From NCBI RefSeq assembly GCF_049331405.1, contig NZ_CP186274.1, positions 3,720,001-3,784,000 of the forward strand: a stretch of 64,000 nt of DNA, written 5' to 3'. Made by a program: the position numbers and the translations under genes. The number at the start of each line of letters is the position of its first letter. The stretch's first letter is position 1. Source of the stretch: PoT sp049331405 (lineage in GTDB: Bacteria; Planctomycetota; Planctomycetia; Isosphaerales; Isosphaeraceae). The notes below the pieces were generated by a model. The model made no database searches. It was not told the DNA's origin and saw nothing but the letters and a program-made list of their open reading frames with translations. This document shows positions 8,405-16,924 of the stretch, piece by piece.

Positions 8405-9016
8405 ATGGATCCTCCGATGCCGACTGAAGACTCAGGCGAGCCCATTCCCCCATCGCCTCCGGAAGAAGTCCGGGCCGCCGATCCCCGGAGCGACGGTCTG
8501 ATCCGCGAGTTCGTCGAGCATTGGGGCATGATGGCCCGCTCCTGGGGCATCAACGCCACCATGGGCGAACTATTTGCCCTTCTTTATATCTCCGGGACCG
8601 AATGGACGGCCGAGGCCCTCTGCGACCGTCTCCAGGTCTCGCGCGGCAATGTCAGTATGAACTTGCGCGAGCTGATGGCCTGGGGCGTCGTTCACAAGAT
8701 CCACCGTCAGGGTGAGCGCCGGGAGTTCTACCGGGCCGAGACGGACGTCTGGACCCTCTTCCGACGGATCCTCTCGGAGAGGAAGCGGCGCGAGCTCGAC
8801 CCCACCCTACTCGTCCTGGATCGGAGCGTCCACCGCGTCCAGCAGGATCCCGACCTGGCGGGGCTCCAGGGGCGACTCGATGCCCTGCAGAGTTTCTTCA
8901 GTCTGATCGACGGCCTGGCCTCGCGGCTCATGACACTCGAGATCGAGGACGTGGACTTGATCCGCCAACTGCTCGGCATCGATGACGAGGCGTCGCAGAT
9001 GCGGCCAAGAGGGTGA
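8405..9016 (+). CDS. GbsR/MarR family transcriptional regulator
   Basis: 203 residues from the ATG at 8405; upstream in-frame TTG and downstream ATG (8417) are alternatives. After a Pro/Glu-rich N-terminal tail comes a winged helix-turn-helix of the GbsR/COG1510 type: MGELFALLYISG, WTAEALCDRLQVSRGNVSMN as recognition segment, then the wing VVHKIHRQGERREFYRAE. A C-terminal helical region (to residue ~200) probably dimerises. Family members control osmoprotectant uptake or cell-envelope functions. The target here is unknown and no transporter adjoins. Confidence 0.88.
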   Translation: MDPPMPTEDSGEPIPPSPPEEVRAADPRSDGLIREFVEHWGMMARSWGINATMGELFALLYISGTEWTAEALCDRLQVSRGNVSMNLRELMAWGVVHKIHRQGERREFYRAETDVWTLFRRILSERKRRELDPTLLVLDRSVHRVQQDPDLAGLQGRLDALQSFFSLIDGLASRLMTLEIEDVDLIRQLLGIDDEASQMRPRG

Positions 9017-9355
9017 GCGCAGCGGCCTCGTCGCGACGGCCGGCCCGCAATCCTCGCGCGAACTCGTTTAGGATCTGGGAACTCGAGGGGCGACCTGTTA
9101 GAAATCAAGCTCGTTGGTCGAATCAGATTGTGTCCTCCTCGACGAAATTCGTCGGCCGTCGTCGAGGATCTTTCCGAAATTGCCGATGACCCTCCTTATC
9201 GGAGCGTCCTTCCTCCCCTCCTGGTCGTGTGCGGGCGTAAGCCGCAAGCCGGCCGCGTAGCCGCGATGTATGTAAGGACCGGCTCTGGATCGAGGTTTCC
9301 GCCCGGCGACGCCGAGAGCGGCCGAGCGCCGGGCTACTAACCAGCGGAGTGGCGT
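9017..9355. other. upstream region of citrate synthase gene
   Basis: 339 bases between the GbsR/MarR gene and gltA. It presumably contains the gltA promoter. I see no small gene, riboswitch or clear hairpin. Confidence 0.4.
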
Positions 9356-10504
9356 ATGAGCGCAGAGTCGACGGATCAATATCATCCCGGGCTGGAAGGC
9401 GTGATCGCCAACGAGACGGCGATCGCGAACCTCGAGGGCAAGGAAGGTTCCGGCGGCCTCGAATACCGGGGCTATCGGATCGAAGACCTGGCGAATGTCG
9501 TCTCCTACGAGGAGACCGCGTTCCTCCTGCTCCACGGCGACCTGCCGAGCGCCAGCCAGCTTCGCGACTTCGATGCCCGGCTCCGAGCGGCACGTGCCCT
9601 GCCCGACCCGCTCGTCGATCTCTTCCGCAAGATTCCCCCGACGATCCATCCCATGGACGTCCTTCGCACGTCGGTCAGCGTGCTCTCGCACTACGACCCC
9701 GACGTGAACGCACCCCCGGGCGACCACGCGGCGAACGTTCGCAAGGCCGAACGGATGATCGCCCAGATGCCGACGGCGGTCGCCTACCACGATCGGATCG
9801 TCAAGGGACTCCCCCTCGTCGAGCCCCGTGGAGACCTCGACCACGCGGCGAACTTCCTCAATATGGTCAACGGCTCGGTCCCTTCCGAGACCATGCGACA
9901 TGCGTTCGACCTCTCGCTCGTCCTCTACACCGAGCATGAGCTGAACGCCTCGACCTTCTCCGCCCGCGTCACCGTCTCGACCCTCTCGGATATCTACTCC
10001 GGGATCGTGGCGGCGATCGGGACCCTTAAGGGACCGCTCCACGGCGGGGCGAACGAAGAAGCCTGGAAGGTCCTCGAGCAAGTGGGAGCCCCCGAGAACG
10101 CCGAGCGCTGGATCCAGGACGCACTCGCCCGCAAGGAGCGGATCATGGGCTTCGGGCACCGCGTCTACAAGACCGGCGACCCGCGCTCCCGGATCCTCAA
10201 GGAATACTGCACGAAGCTCGCGGCCGAGGTCGGAGACGACCGCTGGGAGCGGATCGCCGAGCCGATCGAGAAGGCGGTCACGACACAGAAGGCCCTGCCG
10301 CCCAACGTCGACTGGCCGAGCGCCCGCCTCTACCATTACATGAACCTGAGCATCGAGCTCTACACGCCGATCTTCGCGATGGCCCGCGTCGCCGGCTGGG
10401 CGGCCCACATCGTCGAGCAACTCGACCACAACCGCCTCATGCGGCCCCGGGCTCGTTACATCGGTCCGCCCAACCGCAGCGTAACCCCGCTCAAGAATCG
10501 CTGA
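9356..10504 (+). CDS. gltA: citrate synthase
   Basis: 382-residue citrate synthase (short, 2-methylcitrate/CitZ-like form), condensing acetyl-CoA with oxaloacetate at entry to the TCA cycle. Active-site residues are visible: His194 (YTEHELNAS), His229 (GPLHGGAN), His268 (GFGHRVYK) and Asp319 (NVDW). The N-terminal EYRGYRIEDLA is also typical. The length suits the smaller dimeric Gram-positive/archaeal type rather than the hexameric E. coli enzyme, and 2-methylcitrate synthase activity cannot be excluded. It stands alone and ends at a 16-bp hairpin shared with the convergent coiled-coil gene. Confidence 0.95.
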   Translation: MSAESTDQYHPGLEGVIANETAIANLEGKEGSGGLEYRGYRIEDLANVVSYEETAFLLLHGDLPSASQLRDFDARLRAARALPDPLVDLFRKIPPTIHPMDVLRTSVSVLSHYDPDVNAPPGDHAANVRKAERMIAQMPTAVAYHDRIVKGLPLVEPRGDLDHAANFLNMVNGSVPSETMRHAFDLSLVLYTEHELNASTFSARVTVSTLSDIYSGIVAAIGTLKGPLHGGANEEAWKVLEQVGAPENAERWIQDALARKERIMGFGHRVYKTGDPRSRILKEYCTKLAAEVGDDRWERIAEPIEKAVTTQKALPPNVDWPSARLYHYMNLSIELYTPIFAMARVAGWAAHIVEQLDHNRLMRPRARYIGPPNRSVTPLKNR

Positions 10505-10536
10505 GATCGACGACCTGACGCTCGCAACAAATGACA

Positions 10537-10571
10537 AGGCCTCGGGCATCGAAATTCGATGCCCGAGGCCT
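10537..10571. terminator. bidirectional terminator between gltA and coiled-coil gene
   Basis: 16-bp stem: AGGCCTCGGGCATCGA at 10537-10552 pairs with TCGATGCCCGAGGCCT at 10556-10571, with a three-base loop. ATTTGTCG follows on the plus strand and TTGTCATTTG on the minus strand. It can stop both convergent units. Confidence 0.8.
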
Positions 10572-10616
10572 ATTTGTCGTCGGTCGATGAAGGAGTGAGG
10601 CGAAGTTGAGGTGGAC

Positions 10617-12203
10617 TTACTTGTCCTCATCCTTCGGCATCGCCTCTTCCTTCGGGGTCGCGTTCTCGTCGGTAGCGGGCTGAGGGGCGGCCGCCTTCTT
10701 GGCCGCTTCGTTTCGGGGGCGTCCCAGCGTCTTCATGGCTTCCTTATCGACGGCTTCCATACGACCTTGGGTCGGAGCGTGGAAGTCATATCCGAGGAAG
10801 TTCAGGAGGCGCTCGATGGGCATCGGGCGGACACCATTGTCGCGAGCCTCGCGAACCGCGGCAGAGCGCTTCTTGAGGAACTCGGCGTTTTCGGGGGTCG
10901 CGTCTTCTTTCTGGTTCTCATAACCCCGCAGGGGGACGCGCTCGTCGATGATGTACCAGGCGTCGCGGCCCGAGATCTTGCCACGTTCGCGGCCGGCGAA
11001 GGGGGGCGGGAGGTCGTAGTCGACGATGCCGCCGGCGGCTTCGATCAGGCGGATGAGGTCGGCGCGATCATCCTTGCCATCCCGGTTCACGTCCATCTTG
11101 CCGATCAGGGCGAAACGCATCGGCTCGTTCGGGGACCAGGCGGGGGAGTACACGATGTCGCCGACGCGGAACGGGTTGATCGAGCTCTTGACCTCGGTGA
11201 TCCGGGCAAGACTGTACCGATCACCGACGTAGGTCAGCTCGATTGTCCCCTTCGGCTTCTCGGTCGGGATACCGGGCGAGGCGCTGTCGAAGATGGTCAT
11301 CTTCATCTGCGGCCGGGCGCCCATCGAGAAGGTCAGGTTCGTGCGGACCTCGTTGCGTCCGGCGTCGACATAGGTGATGACGCCGTCAGGACGGTCGAGG
11401 ACCTGTTCCTTCTGGGCCTTGAAGTCCTGCAGTTCGCGGATCACGTTCAGCAGGTCGCCATGCTTCTTGGAGGTGTCTTCCTTGAGCTGGCGGATCTGGG
11501 TCGTCAGGGTCGCGATCTCGGTCGCCTTGTTGGCGATGTCGGCCTGATACTGCTCGAGTTTGGTGAGGAGGTCGGCGCGGGCTTCGGTGTGCTTGTTCTG
11601 CTCGTCGGAGACGTCGGCGAGGGCGGTGTTCTTCGCCTTGGTCTCGACGTCGAGCTGTTGCTTGTTCACGACGTTGACCGACTCGAGGCTCCGCTTCAGG
11701 TCGACGTAGGACGTGGCGACGGTCGCCGAAAGCTTGGCCTGATTCTTGAGGAGCTCGGTGAGGCGAAGGGCCGTCGCGATGAAGTTCTTATTCGGCTCGC
11801 TCTGGTAGGAGCCGATCAGGTTCGCGGCGGTATTCTTGGTCTCATCCAGGGTGGGGCTAGCCCCGCCCGCCGCCTGTACCTTGCCCACCATATCATTGAC
11901 GATCGGGGCAACGGAGGCGATCTCGTCGGTGATCTTCTTCTCGGCGGCCTTGATCTCGGCGGTCACTTCTTCGGCCTGTTGCGTCCGCGCGCCGATCTTC
12001 TTGGCCAGGTCCTCGTATTGCGTTAACAGCGTATCCTGGGCTCGCTTCGACTTGCCAAGCTCGTCCTGCGCCTTGGCGAGCTGCGCGGAGGCCTGGTCGT
12101 AGTTCGAGTAGAGGAAGTATGCGGTCACGGCCAGGATGACCGTTAGCGCCACGAAGGCCGCCACGGCAATCTTGAGGCCTTGCGACTCGTTTGCAGCAGC
12201 CAT
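10617..12203 (-). CDS. membrane-anchored coiled-coil protein with EF-hand/BRCT-like C-terminal region
   Basis: 528 residues, not a family I can name. Residues ~11-33 are one transmembrane helix (VAAFVALTVILAVTAYFLY). Residues ~35-275 are rich in Lys, Glu, Gln and Ala in heptad-like order, so a long coiled coil is likely. From ~280 a beta-rich region follows (GVITYVDAGRNEVRTNLTF). Around residues 366-395 a calcium-loop-like DVNRDGKDDRADL leads into LIRLIEAAGGIVDYDL, which resembles a BRCT core. The Ala/Lys/Pro-rich tail ends in acidic residues. It probably sits in the cytoplasmic membrane, with the side facing the coiled coil unknown. It stands alone, diverging from polA. Confidence 0.75.
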   Translation of the reverse strand: MAAANESQGLKIAVAAFVALTVILAVTAYFLYSNYDQASAQLAKAQDELGKSKRAQDTLLTQYEDLAKKIGARTQQAEEVTAEIKAAEKKITDEIASVAPIVNDMVGKVQAAGGASPTLDETKNTAANLIGSYQSEPNKNFIATALRLTELLKNQAKLSATVATSYVDLKRSLESVNVVNKQQLDVETKAKNTALADVSDEQNKHTEARADLLTKLEQYQADIANKATEIATLTTQIRQLKEDTSKKHGDLLNVIRELQDFKAQKEQVLDRPDGVITYVDAGRNEVRTNLTFSMGARPQMKMTIFDSASPGIPTEKPKGTIELTYVGDRYSLARITEVKSSINPFRVGDIVYSPAWSPNEPMRFALIGKMDVNRDGKDDRADLIRLIEAAGGIVDYDLPPPFAGRERGKISGRDAWYIIDERVPLRGYENQKEDATPENAEFLKKRSAAVREARDNGVRPMPIERLLNFLGYDFHAPTQGRMEAVDKEAMKTLGRPRNEAAKKAAAPQPATDENATPKEEAMPKDEDK

Positions 12204-12545
12204 GGGTCAGCACTCCCTCCGACCGGATCGCGGGGCGAACTGCGCTGCCGATCCGCCGGTTTGAGGAAACTATGTCACACGGGAAGGGCGTTGTCGGACG
12301 AAGCGAAGAAAAAACGTCGATTTCTTACTGGCATTAGACGGCGGATCGCCGAGAAAGTTCCGATCGTACGTAATTTTACGTCATCGATCGGATGCGGTCA
12401 AAAATGATTTCACCCCGGACCTTGGATCTCGCCGAGGAGACTTGTCGCGGGGCTTGATCCACTTGACACGGTAGGAACCTGCTCCTTAAGTTGAGGTCAT
12501 TCCCGCACGAACTCCCCTCCCCATCATCTCTCCGGTCGCCCGCGC
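12204..12545. other. divergent promoter region between coiled-coil gene and polA
   Basis: 342 bases with no gene. It carries the polA promoter candidate at 12463-12491 and must also hold the start signals of the minus-strand gene. Confidence 0.45.
12463..12491 (+). promoter_or_regulatory. candidate sigma-70-type promoter of polA
   Basis: A perfect -35 hexamer TTGACA at 12463-12468, a 17-base spacer and a weak -10 TTAAGT at 12486-12491. The predicted transcript start is about 45-50 bases before the polA ATG. The -10 matches at only three of six positions. Confidence 0.45.
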
Positions 12546-15311
12546 ATGAAGCAAGGACGTAAACAGGCGAACTTCCTCGATCCCGCGCCCGAACCCGAAC
12601 CGGCGGCCCCAGAGCCGAGTCGGAAGTCGGCGCCATCCCTGTACTTGCTCGATGCCTACTCCTTGATCTATCAGGTCTTCCACGGCATCCCCCTGATGAC
12701 GGGGCCGGCCGGGCAGCCGACCCAGGCCGTCTTCGGGATCTTCCGCGACCTGTTGAATCTCCTGCGTGACCGCAAGCCGGACATGCTCGTCGCCGCGTTC
12801 GACGGCGCGGGCAAGGTCTTCCGCTCGGAGATCTTCCCCGAGTACAAGGCCCAACGCTCGGCGATGCCCGAGGAGCTCGTGCCGCAGATCCCGGTCATCC
12901 AGCGCGTCTTCGAAGGGTTCCGGGTCCCGGTCGTGAAGCACGAGGGGATGGAAGCCGATGACATCATCGCCACGCTCGCCCGCCGGGGCTATGAGCGAGG
13001 GTTCGAGGTCTATATCTGCACGGCGGATAAGGATGCGCGTCAGCTCCTCAATGACCGCATCAAGATCCTCAACCTGCGGACCAAGAAGATCCTGGACGTC
13101 CCCGCCCTGAAGACGGACTGGGGGATCGCCCCCGAGCAGGTCGTCGACCTCCTGGCATTGACCGGAGATACGTCCGACAACGTCCCCGGCGTGCCCGGCA
13201 TCGGCCTCAAGACGGGGGCGAAGCTGCTTGAGGAATTCGGCGACCTCGAGTCGCTCCTCGCGAACGTGGAGAAGGTCTCGGGAGCCAAGCGTAAGGAGAA
13301 CCTCCGCGAATTCGCCGACACGGCCCGACGCGCCCAGCAGCTCATCGTACTCCGCGACAATCTCGAACTGGAGCTGGATTGGGAGTCGCTCCACCTGCGG
13401 ACGCCCGACGCCAAGGTGTTGAAAACCCTCTGCATCGAGAACGGCTTCCACGGGTTTATCGCCGAGTTGCCCGCCGAGGAGGATCGCCCTCAGGCCGTCT
13501 GGAAGACCGACTACAAAATCGTCGACACGCCCGAACGCCTCAAGGATTTCCTCGGCGAGCTTGGACAGCAGAAGCGCTATTGCCTCGACACCGAGACGAC
13601 CGCGCTCGATCCCCTGCGTGCCGACCTCGTCGGCCTCTCCTTCTCGTGGGCCGAGGGCCTCGGCTACTACCTGCCGACGCTCGGGCCCAAGGGGGAGAAC
13701 CATCTCGACACGAAGGAGACCCTGGAGGCCCTCAGGCCCTTCCTGACGGACCCGGCGGTCGAGAAGATCGGCCAGAACCTCAAGTACGATATGCTCGTGC
13801 TCCAACGCGCCGGGATCGAGATTGCGGGGCCCGTGACCGACACGATGGTCCTGAGCTACCTGCTGGAGAGTGGCGAGAGGAACCATAACCTCGACCAGCT
13901 CTCGCACCGGCTCCTCGACCACACCATGATCCCGATCACCGACCTGATCGGGCGCGGGAAGTCGCAGAAGACGATGGACCAGATCGAGATTGCCAAGGTC
14001 GCCGAGTACGCCTGCGAGGACGCGGACGCCACCTGGCGGATCGAGGAAATCCTGACCCCTAAGGTCAAGGACGAAGGCCTCTGGGGTCTCTATGCCGAGG
14101 TCGAGCGGCCCCTGATCCAGGTTCTCGCCCGGATGGAGGCGGAGGGGATCAAGATCGATCTCCCGCTCCTGAAGCGTCTCTCCGACGATTTCGCCACCCG
14201 ACTGGACTCGATCGAGCGCGAGATCTATGATTTAGCAGGGAAGACGTTCAACATCGGCTCCGGCCCGCAACTCCGGCAGATCCTCTTCGAGGAGTTGAAG
14301 CTCCCTTCCTTGCAGAAGACGCCGGGCGGAGAGCCGAGCACCTCGCAGGAAGTGCTCGAGGAGCTGGCGGCGAAGCATCCTCTCCCCCGCCTGTTGATCC
14401 AGCACCGCCAGCTCGCGAAGCTCAAGAGCACGTACCTCGATGCCTTGCCGGATCTGGTCCATCCCGGCGACGGCCGCGTCCACGCGTCGTTCAACCAGGG
14501 AGTCACCGCCACCGGTCGGCTCAGCTCGAGCGACCCGAACCTCCAGAACATCCCGGTCCGGACCGAGGACGGGCGGCAGATCCGCCAGGCTTTCATCCCG
14601 GGCCACGAGGGCTGGTTGCTCCTGACGGCCGACTATTCGCAGATCGAGCTCCGGATCCTCGCCCACTACTGCGAAGACCCGGCGCTCATGAAGGCCTTCG
14701 AGGAGGATCGCGACATCCACCAGGCGGTCGCGGCCAAGATCTTCGAGACGGCCGAGGACAAGGTCGACTCGGCGCAGAGGCGGGTGGCCAAGACCGTGAA
14801 CTTCGGCGTCATCTACGGCCTGAGCCCTTACGGGCTTGCCAGCCGGCTCGGCATACCCCAGACCGATGCCGATGCGTTCATTGAAGCTTATTTCCAGGAA
14901 TATGCAGGCGTTGACGCATTCATCACCAAGACCCTGGAGGACGCCCTCGTCGCCGGCTACGTCTCGACGATCCTGGGACGCAGACGACCCATCAACGGGA
15001 TTAAGAAGACGACCGGCCATAACCGTAATTTGGCCGAGCGCACAGCCATCAATACGGTGATCCAGGGGTCGGCCGCCGACCTGATCAAGCGGGCGATGCT
15101 CGCGGTCGATCGGGAGATCCGGTGTCAGGGTCTCAAGGCCCGGATGTTGCTACAAATCCACGACGAACTCGTCTTTGAGCTGCCGGAATCCGAGCTGCCG
15201 GCCCTCAGGGACCTTGTCCGCAAGGAGATGACCTCGGCCCTCGACCTCAAGGTCCCGCTCAAGGTCGACATCGCCGCCGGCCCCAACTGGCTGGACGTCG
15301 AGCCGATCTGA
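12546..15311 (+). CDS. polA: DNA polymerase I
   Basis: 921-residue family A DNA polymerase used in gap filling, primer removal and repair. The 5'-3' exonuclease domain spans ~30-300 (LLDAYSLIYQVFHG, GMEADDIIATLA, GDTSDNVPGVPGIGLKTG). A 3'-5' exonuclease domain (~315-510) keeps the catalytic DTET (CLDTETTALDP) and later YACEDADAT, so proofreading is probably active. The polymerase domain (~540-921) has motif A (TADYSQIELRILAH), motif B (RRVAKTVNFGVIYGL) and motif C (IHDELVFE). The length matches full-size bacterial Pol I. It is followed by a GC hairpin without a strong T-run. Confidence 0.98.
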   Translation: MKQGRKQANFLDPAPEPEPAAPEPSRKSAPSLYLLDAYSLIYQVFHGIPLMTGPAGQPTQAVFGIFRDLLNLLRDRKPDMLVAAFDGAGKVFRSEIFPEYKAQRSAMPEELVPQIPVIQRVFEGFRVPVVKHEGMEADDIIATLARRGYERGFEVYICTADKDARQLLNDRIKILNLRTKKILDVPALKTDWGIAPEQVVDLLALTGDTSDNVPGVPGIGLKTGAKLLEEFGDLESLLANVEKVSGAKRKENLREFADTARRAQQLIVLRDNLELELDWESLHLRTPDAKVLKTLCIENGFHGFIAELPAEEDRPQAVWKTDYKIVDTPERLKDFLGELGQQKRYCLDTETTALDPLRADLVGLSFSWAEGLGYYLPTLGPKGENHLDTKETLEALRPFLTDPAVEKIGQNLKYDMLVLQRAGIEIAGPVTDTMVLSYLLESGERNHNLDQLSHRLLDHTMIPITDLIGRGKSQKTMDQIEIAKVAEYACEDADATWRIEEILTPKVKDEGLWGLYAEVERPLIQVLARMEAEGIKIDLPLLKRLSDDFATRLDSIEREIYDLAGKTFNIGSGPQLRQILFEELKLPSLQKTPGGEPSTSQEVLEELAAKHPLPRLLIQHRQLAKLKSTYLDALPDLVHPGDGRVHASFNQGVTATGRLSSSDPNLQNIPVRTEDGRQIRQAFIPGHEGWLLLTADYSQIELRILAHYCEDPALMKAFEEDRDIHQAVAAKIFETAEDKVDSAQRRVAKTVNFGVIYGLSPYGLASRLGIPQTDADAFIEAYFQEYAGVDAFITKTLEDALVAGYVSTILGRRRPINGIKKTTGHNRNLAERTAINTVIQGSAADLIKRAMLAVDREIRCQGLKARMLLQIHDELVFELPESELPALRDLVRKEMTSALDLKVPLKVDIAAGPNWLDVEPI

Positions 15312-15911
15312 GACCCGACCCGCTCGCGAAACGGCCGAGGTTTTCCCGCGGAATGTCGCACTTCCCCGGCCCATGCCGGGGCGGGCCGGCACCTTCTTAA
15401 GACATGGTCACGCGAGATGATTCATGGGGATGATCAAAACGAATGGTCATACAACCCTCACCCCCGGCGCCCTCGCACGTCGAGTCGGAAATTGCCAGAG
15501 AATCGGGTGAATCCCATTGCAGTAGAAGTAGAGATGGCGTATAAACAGTGACCGTCTCATAGAGATCCGCTCTCGCTTCACCATAAGCCCCCTTCACGGT
15601 ATCGATGCCTTCCACCGACGGCCCGTGCGAGCCGTCGGACGCCCTGGGCGGGGAGGATCGCCGCCGGTTACACAACACCCTCGGGAACCCTCCAACCCTG
15701 AATCAGATCTGACTCCGAAGTTCGATTGGGAAACTCCGCCGCTCCCCGGCTGGAACGAGGCTTTCACAAGACGATCGACGAGACACTTGGAGCGGGCCAA
15801 GCCCTCATCTCACTCCAGCGTGATCAACGTCACTCGCTCGCAGAAGACACGCCCTTCCCTACGCGCGTCGTCGAGAGTCAATTCGCAGCGCAAGGCTGGT
15901 CAAGGAAAACT
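15312..15911. other. intergenic region between polA and coaE
   Basis: 600 bases. A hairpin CCCCGGC/GCCGGGG lies at 15364-15381 (loop CCAT) without a clear T-run, so it may be a weak polA terminator. Open frames on both strands here lack similarity to any family I know. The frame leading into coaE stays open upstream of the chosen start, but its sequence there does not look like a dephospho-CoA kinase. Confidence 0.45.
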
Positions 15912-16676
15912 ATGGACTCGCGGATTCGCAGGAAATTCCCTTCGCGACGACAGCGAATGCGTCCCATGTGGAAGCATGGCGAGATCCCCGTCATCGGGGT
16001 GATCGGGGGCATTGGCAGCGGCAAAAGTCTGGTCTCGAAGTTCTTCGCCGAGCAGGGTGCGTTCGTCCTCGATGCCGACGCGGTGGGGCATGCCCTCCTG
16101 AATCAACGGCCCGTCCGCGAGGACGTGATTTCTCGATTCGGTCAGAAGATCCTGGCGGTTGGTGACGAATCACAAGAGGAGCCCGTGATCGATCGCGGCG
16201 CCCTCGGGGCGATCGTCTTCAACAACCCGAACGCTCTCAAAGACCTCGAGTCGCTTGTTCACCCTCGCATGCTTCGGACGTTCGAGAAGGCCATCGCCCG
16301 GGTCGTCCGCCAGGGGCGGTCCCCCGCGATCGTGCTCGACGCGGCGATCCTGCTCGAAGTCGGCTGGGAGTCGCTCTGCGACAAGGTCATCTTCGTCGAT
16401 TCCCCTCGCGAACAGCGCCTGGCCCGCGTCAACGCCCAGCGGGGGTGGACGCCCGAGGTCATGGCCGCCCGCGAGGCCGCCCAGTGGCCGGTCGAGAAGA
16501 AGAAGGCCAAGGCCGACGCGGTCGTGAATAACAGTGATGGGATCGAGACCCTTCAAGACAAGTTACGTGTTCTCTGGTCCTGGCTGATTTCCTCCGCAAC
16601 GAACCCGGTGCCCGTCGAGTTCCGCCCGAGCAGGCAAGGGCACGACCCCCCGGCCGAGGCCCCTCAGCCTGCCTGA
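15912..16676 (+). CDS. coaE: dephospho-CoA kinase
   Basis: 254 residues from the ATG at 15912, which has AAGGA five bases upstream; ATGs at 15957 and 15966 are possible. It phosphorylates dephospho-CoA in the last step of coenzyme A synthesis. The P-loop is GVIGGIGSGKS (about residues 30-40), followed by the family's VLDADAVGHALL (Asp of the DAD motif), a lid region and the VFVDSPREQRLARV-type segment (IFVDSPREQRLARV). The C-terminal ~35 residues, Pro-rich and after the normal family end, are an extension with no known role. The gene is isolated from other CoA genes. Confidence 0.93.
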   Translation: MDSRIRRKFPSRRQRMRPMWKHGEIPVIGVIGGIGSGKSLVSKFFAEQGAFVLDADAVGHALLNQRPVREDVISRFGQKILAVGDESQEEPVIDRGALGAIVFNNPNALKDLESLVHPRMLRTFEKAIARVVRQGRSPAIVLDAAILLEVGWESLCDKVIFVDSPREQRLARVNAQRGWTPEVMAAREAAQWPVEKKKAKADAVVNNSDGIETLQDKLRVLWSWLISSATNPVPVEFRPSRQGHDPPAEAPQPA

Positions 16677-16924
16677 GTCGAGAGGTCCCGACTCGTCCTG
16701 ATTAGCCAGTCTGTCGCTTCGATGTCCCTGATGGTCCGATGTCACGGTTGCGGCTTCCGCCGATTGTGAAGCCGAGTCCCTCCTAAAGTCATTGTCTTCC
16801 CCATCCGCGCGGCCGGACGATTCGATGTCCCCCCGCGTGGTCGGTTCTGTCCCGAGCCCGCTACGAGGCCCGGGGGCTAACCGTGGCTACAAGAGTCCGA
16901 TCCGAACGAGGAGTATCGATCGCC

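Noticed and set aside
9098..10630. 510-residue frame antisense to citrate synthase
   Set aside because: It overlaps gltA fully and has shadow-type composition; citrate synthase active-site residues are on the plus strand.
10611..12026. 471-residue plus-strand frame over the coiled-coil gene
   Set aside because: Low-complexity Leu/Gly/Asp/Arg sequence; the minus-strand protein has an ordered membrane helix and coiled coil.
12486..13922. 478-residue frame antisense to polA
   Set aside because: Overlaps the DNA polymerase exonuclease domains and has no motif of its own.
15364..15381. GC hairpin after polA as a rho-independent terminator
   Set aside because: Stem is good, but no T-run follows on either strand, so it is mentioned only within the intergenic entry.
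15397..15678. 93-residue minus-strand frame between polA and coaE
   Set aside because: No domain, poor start context; treated as non-coding.
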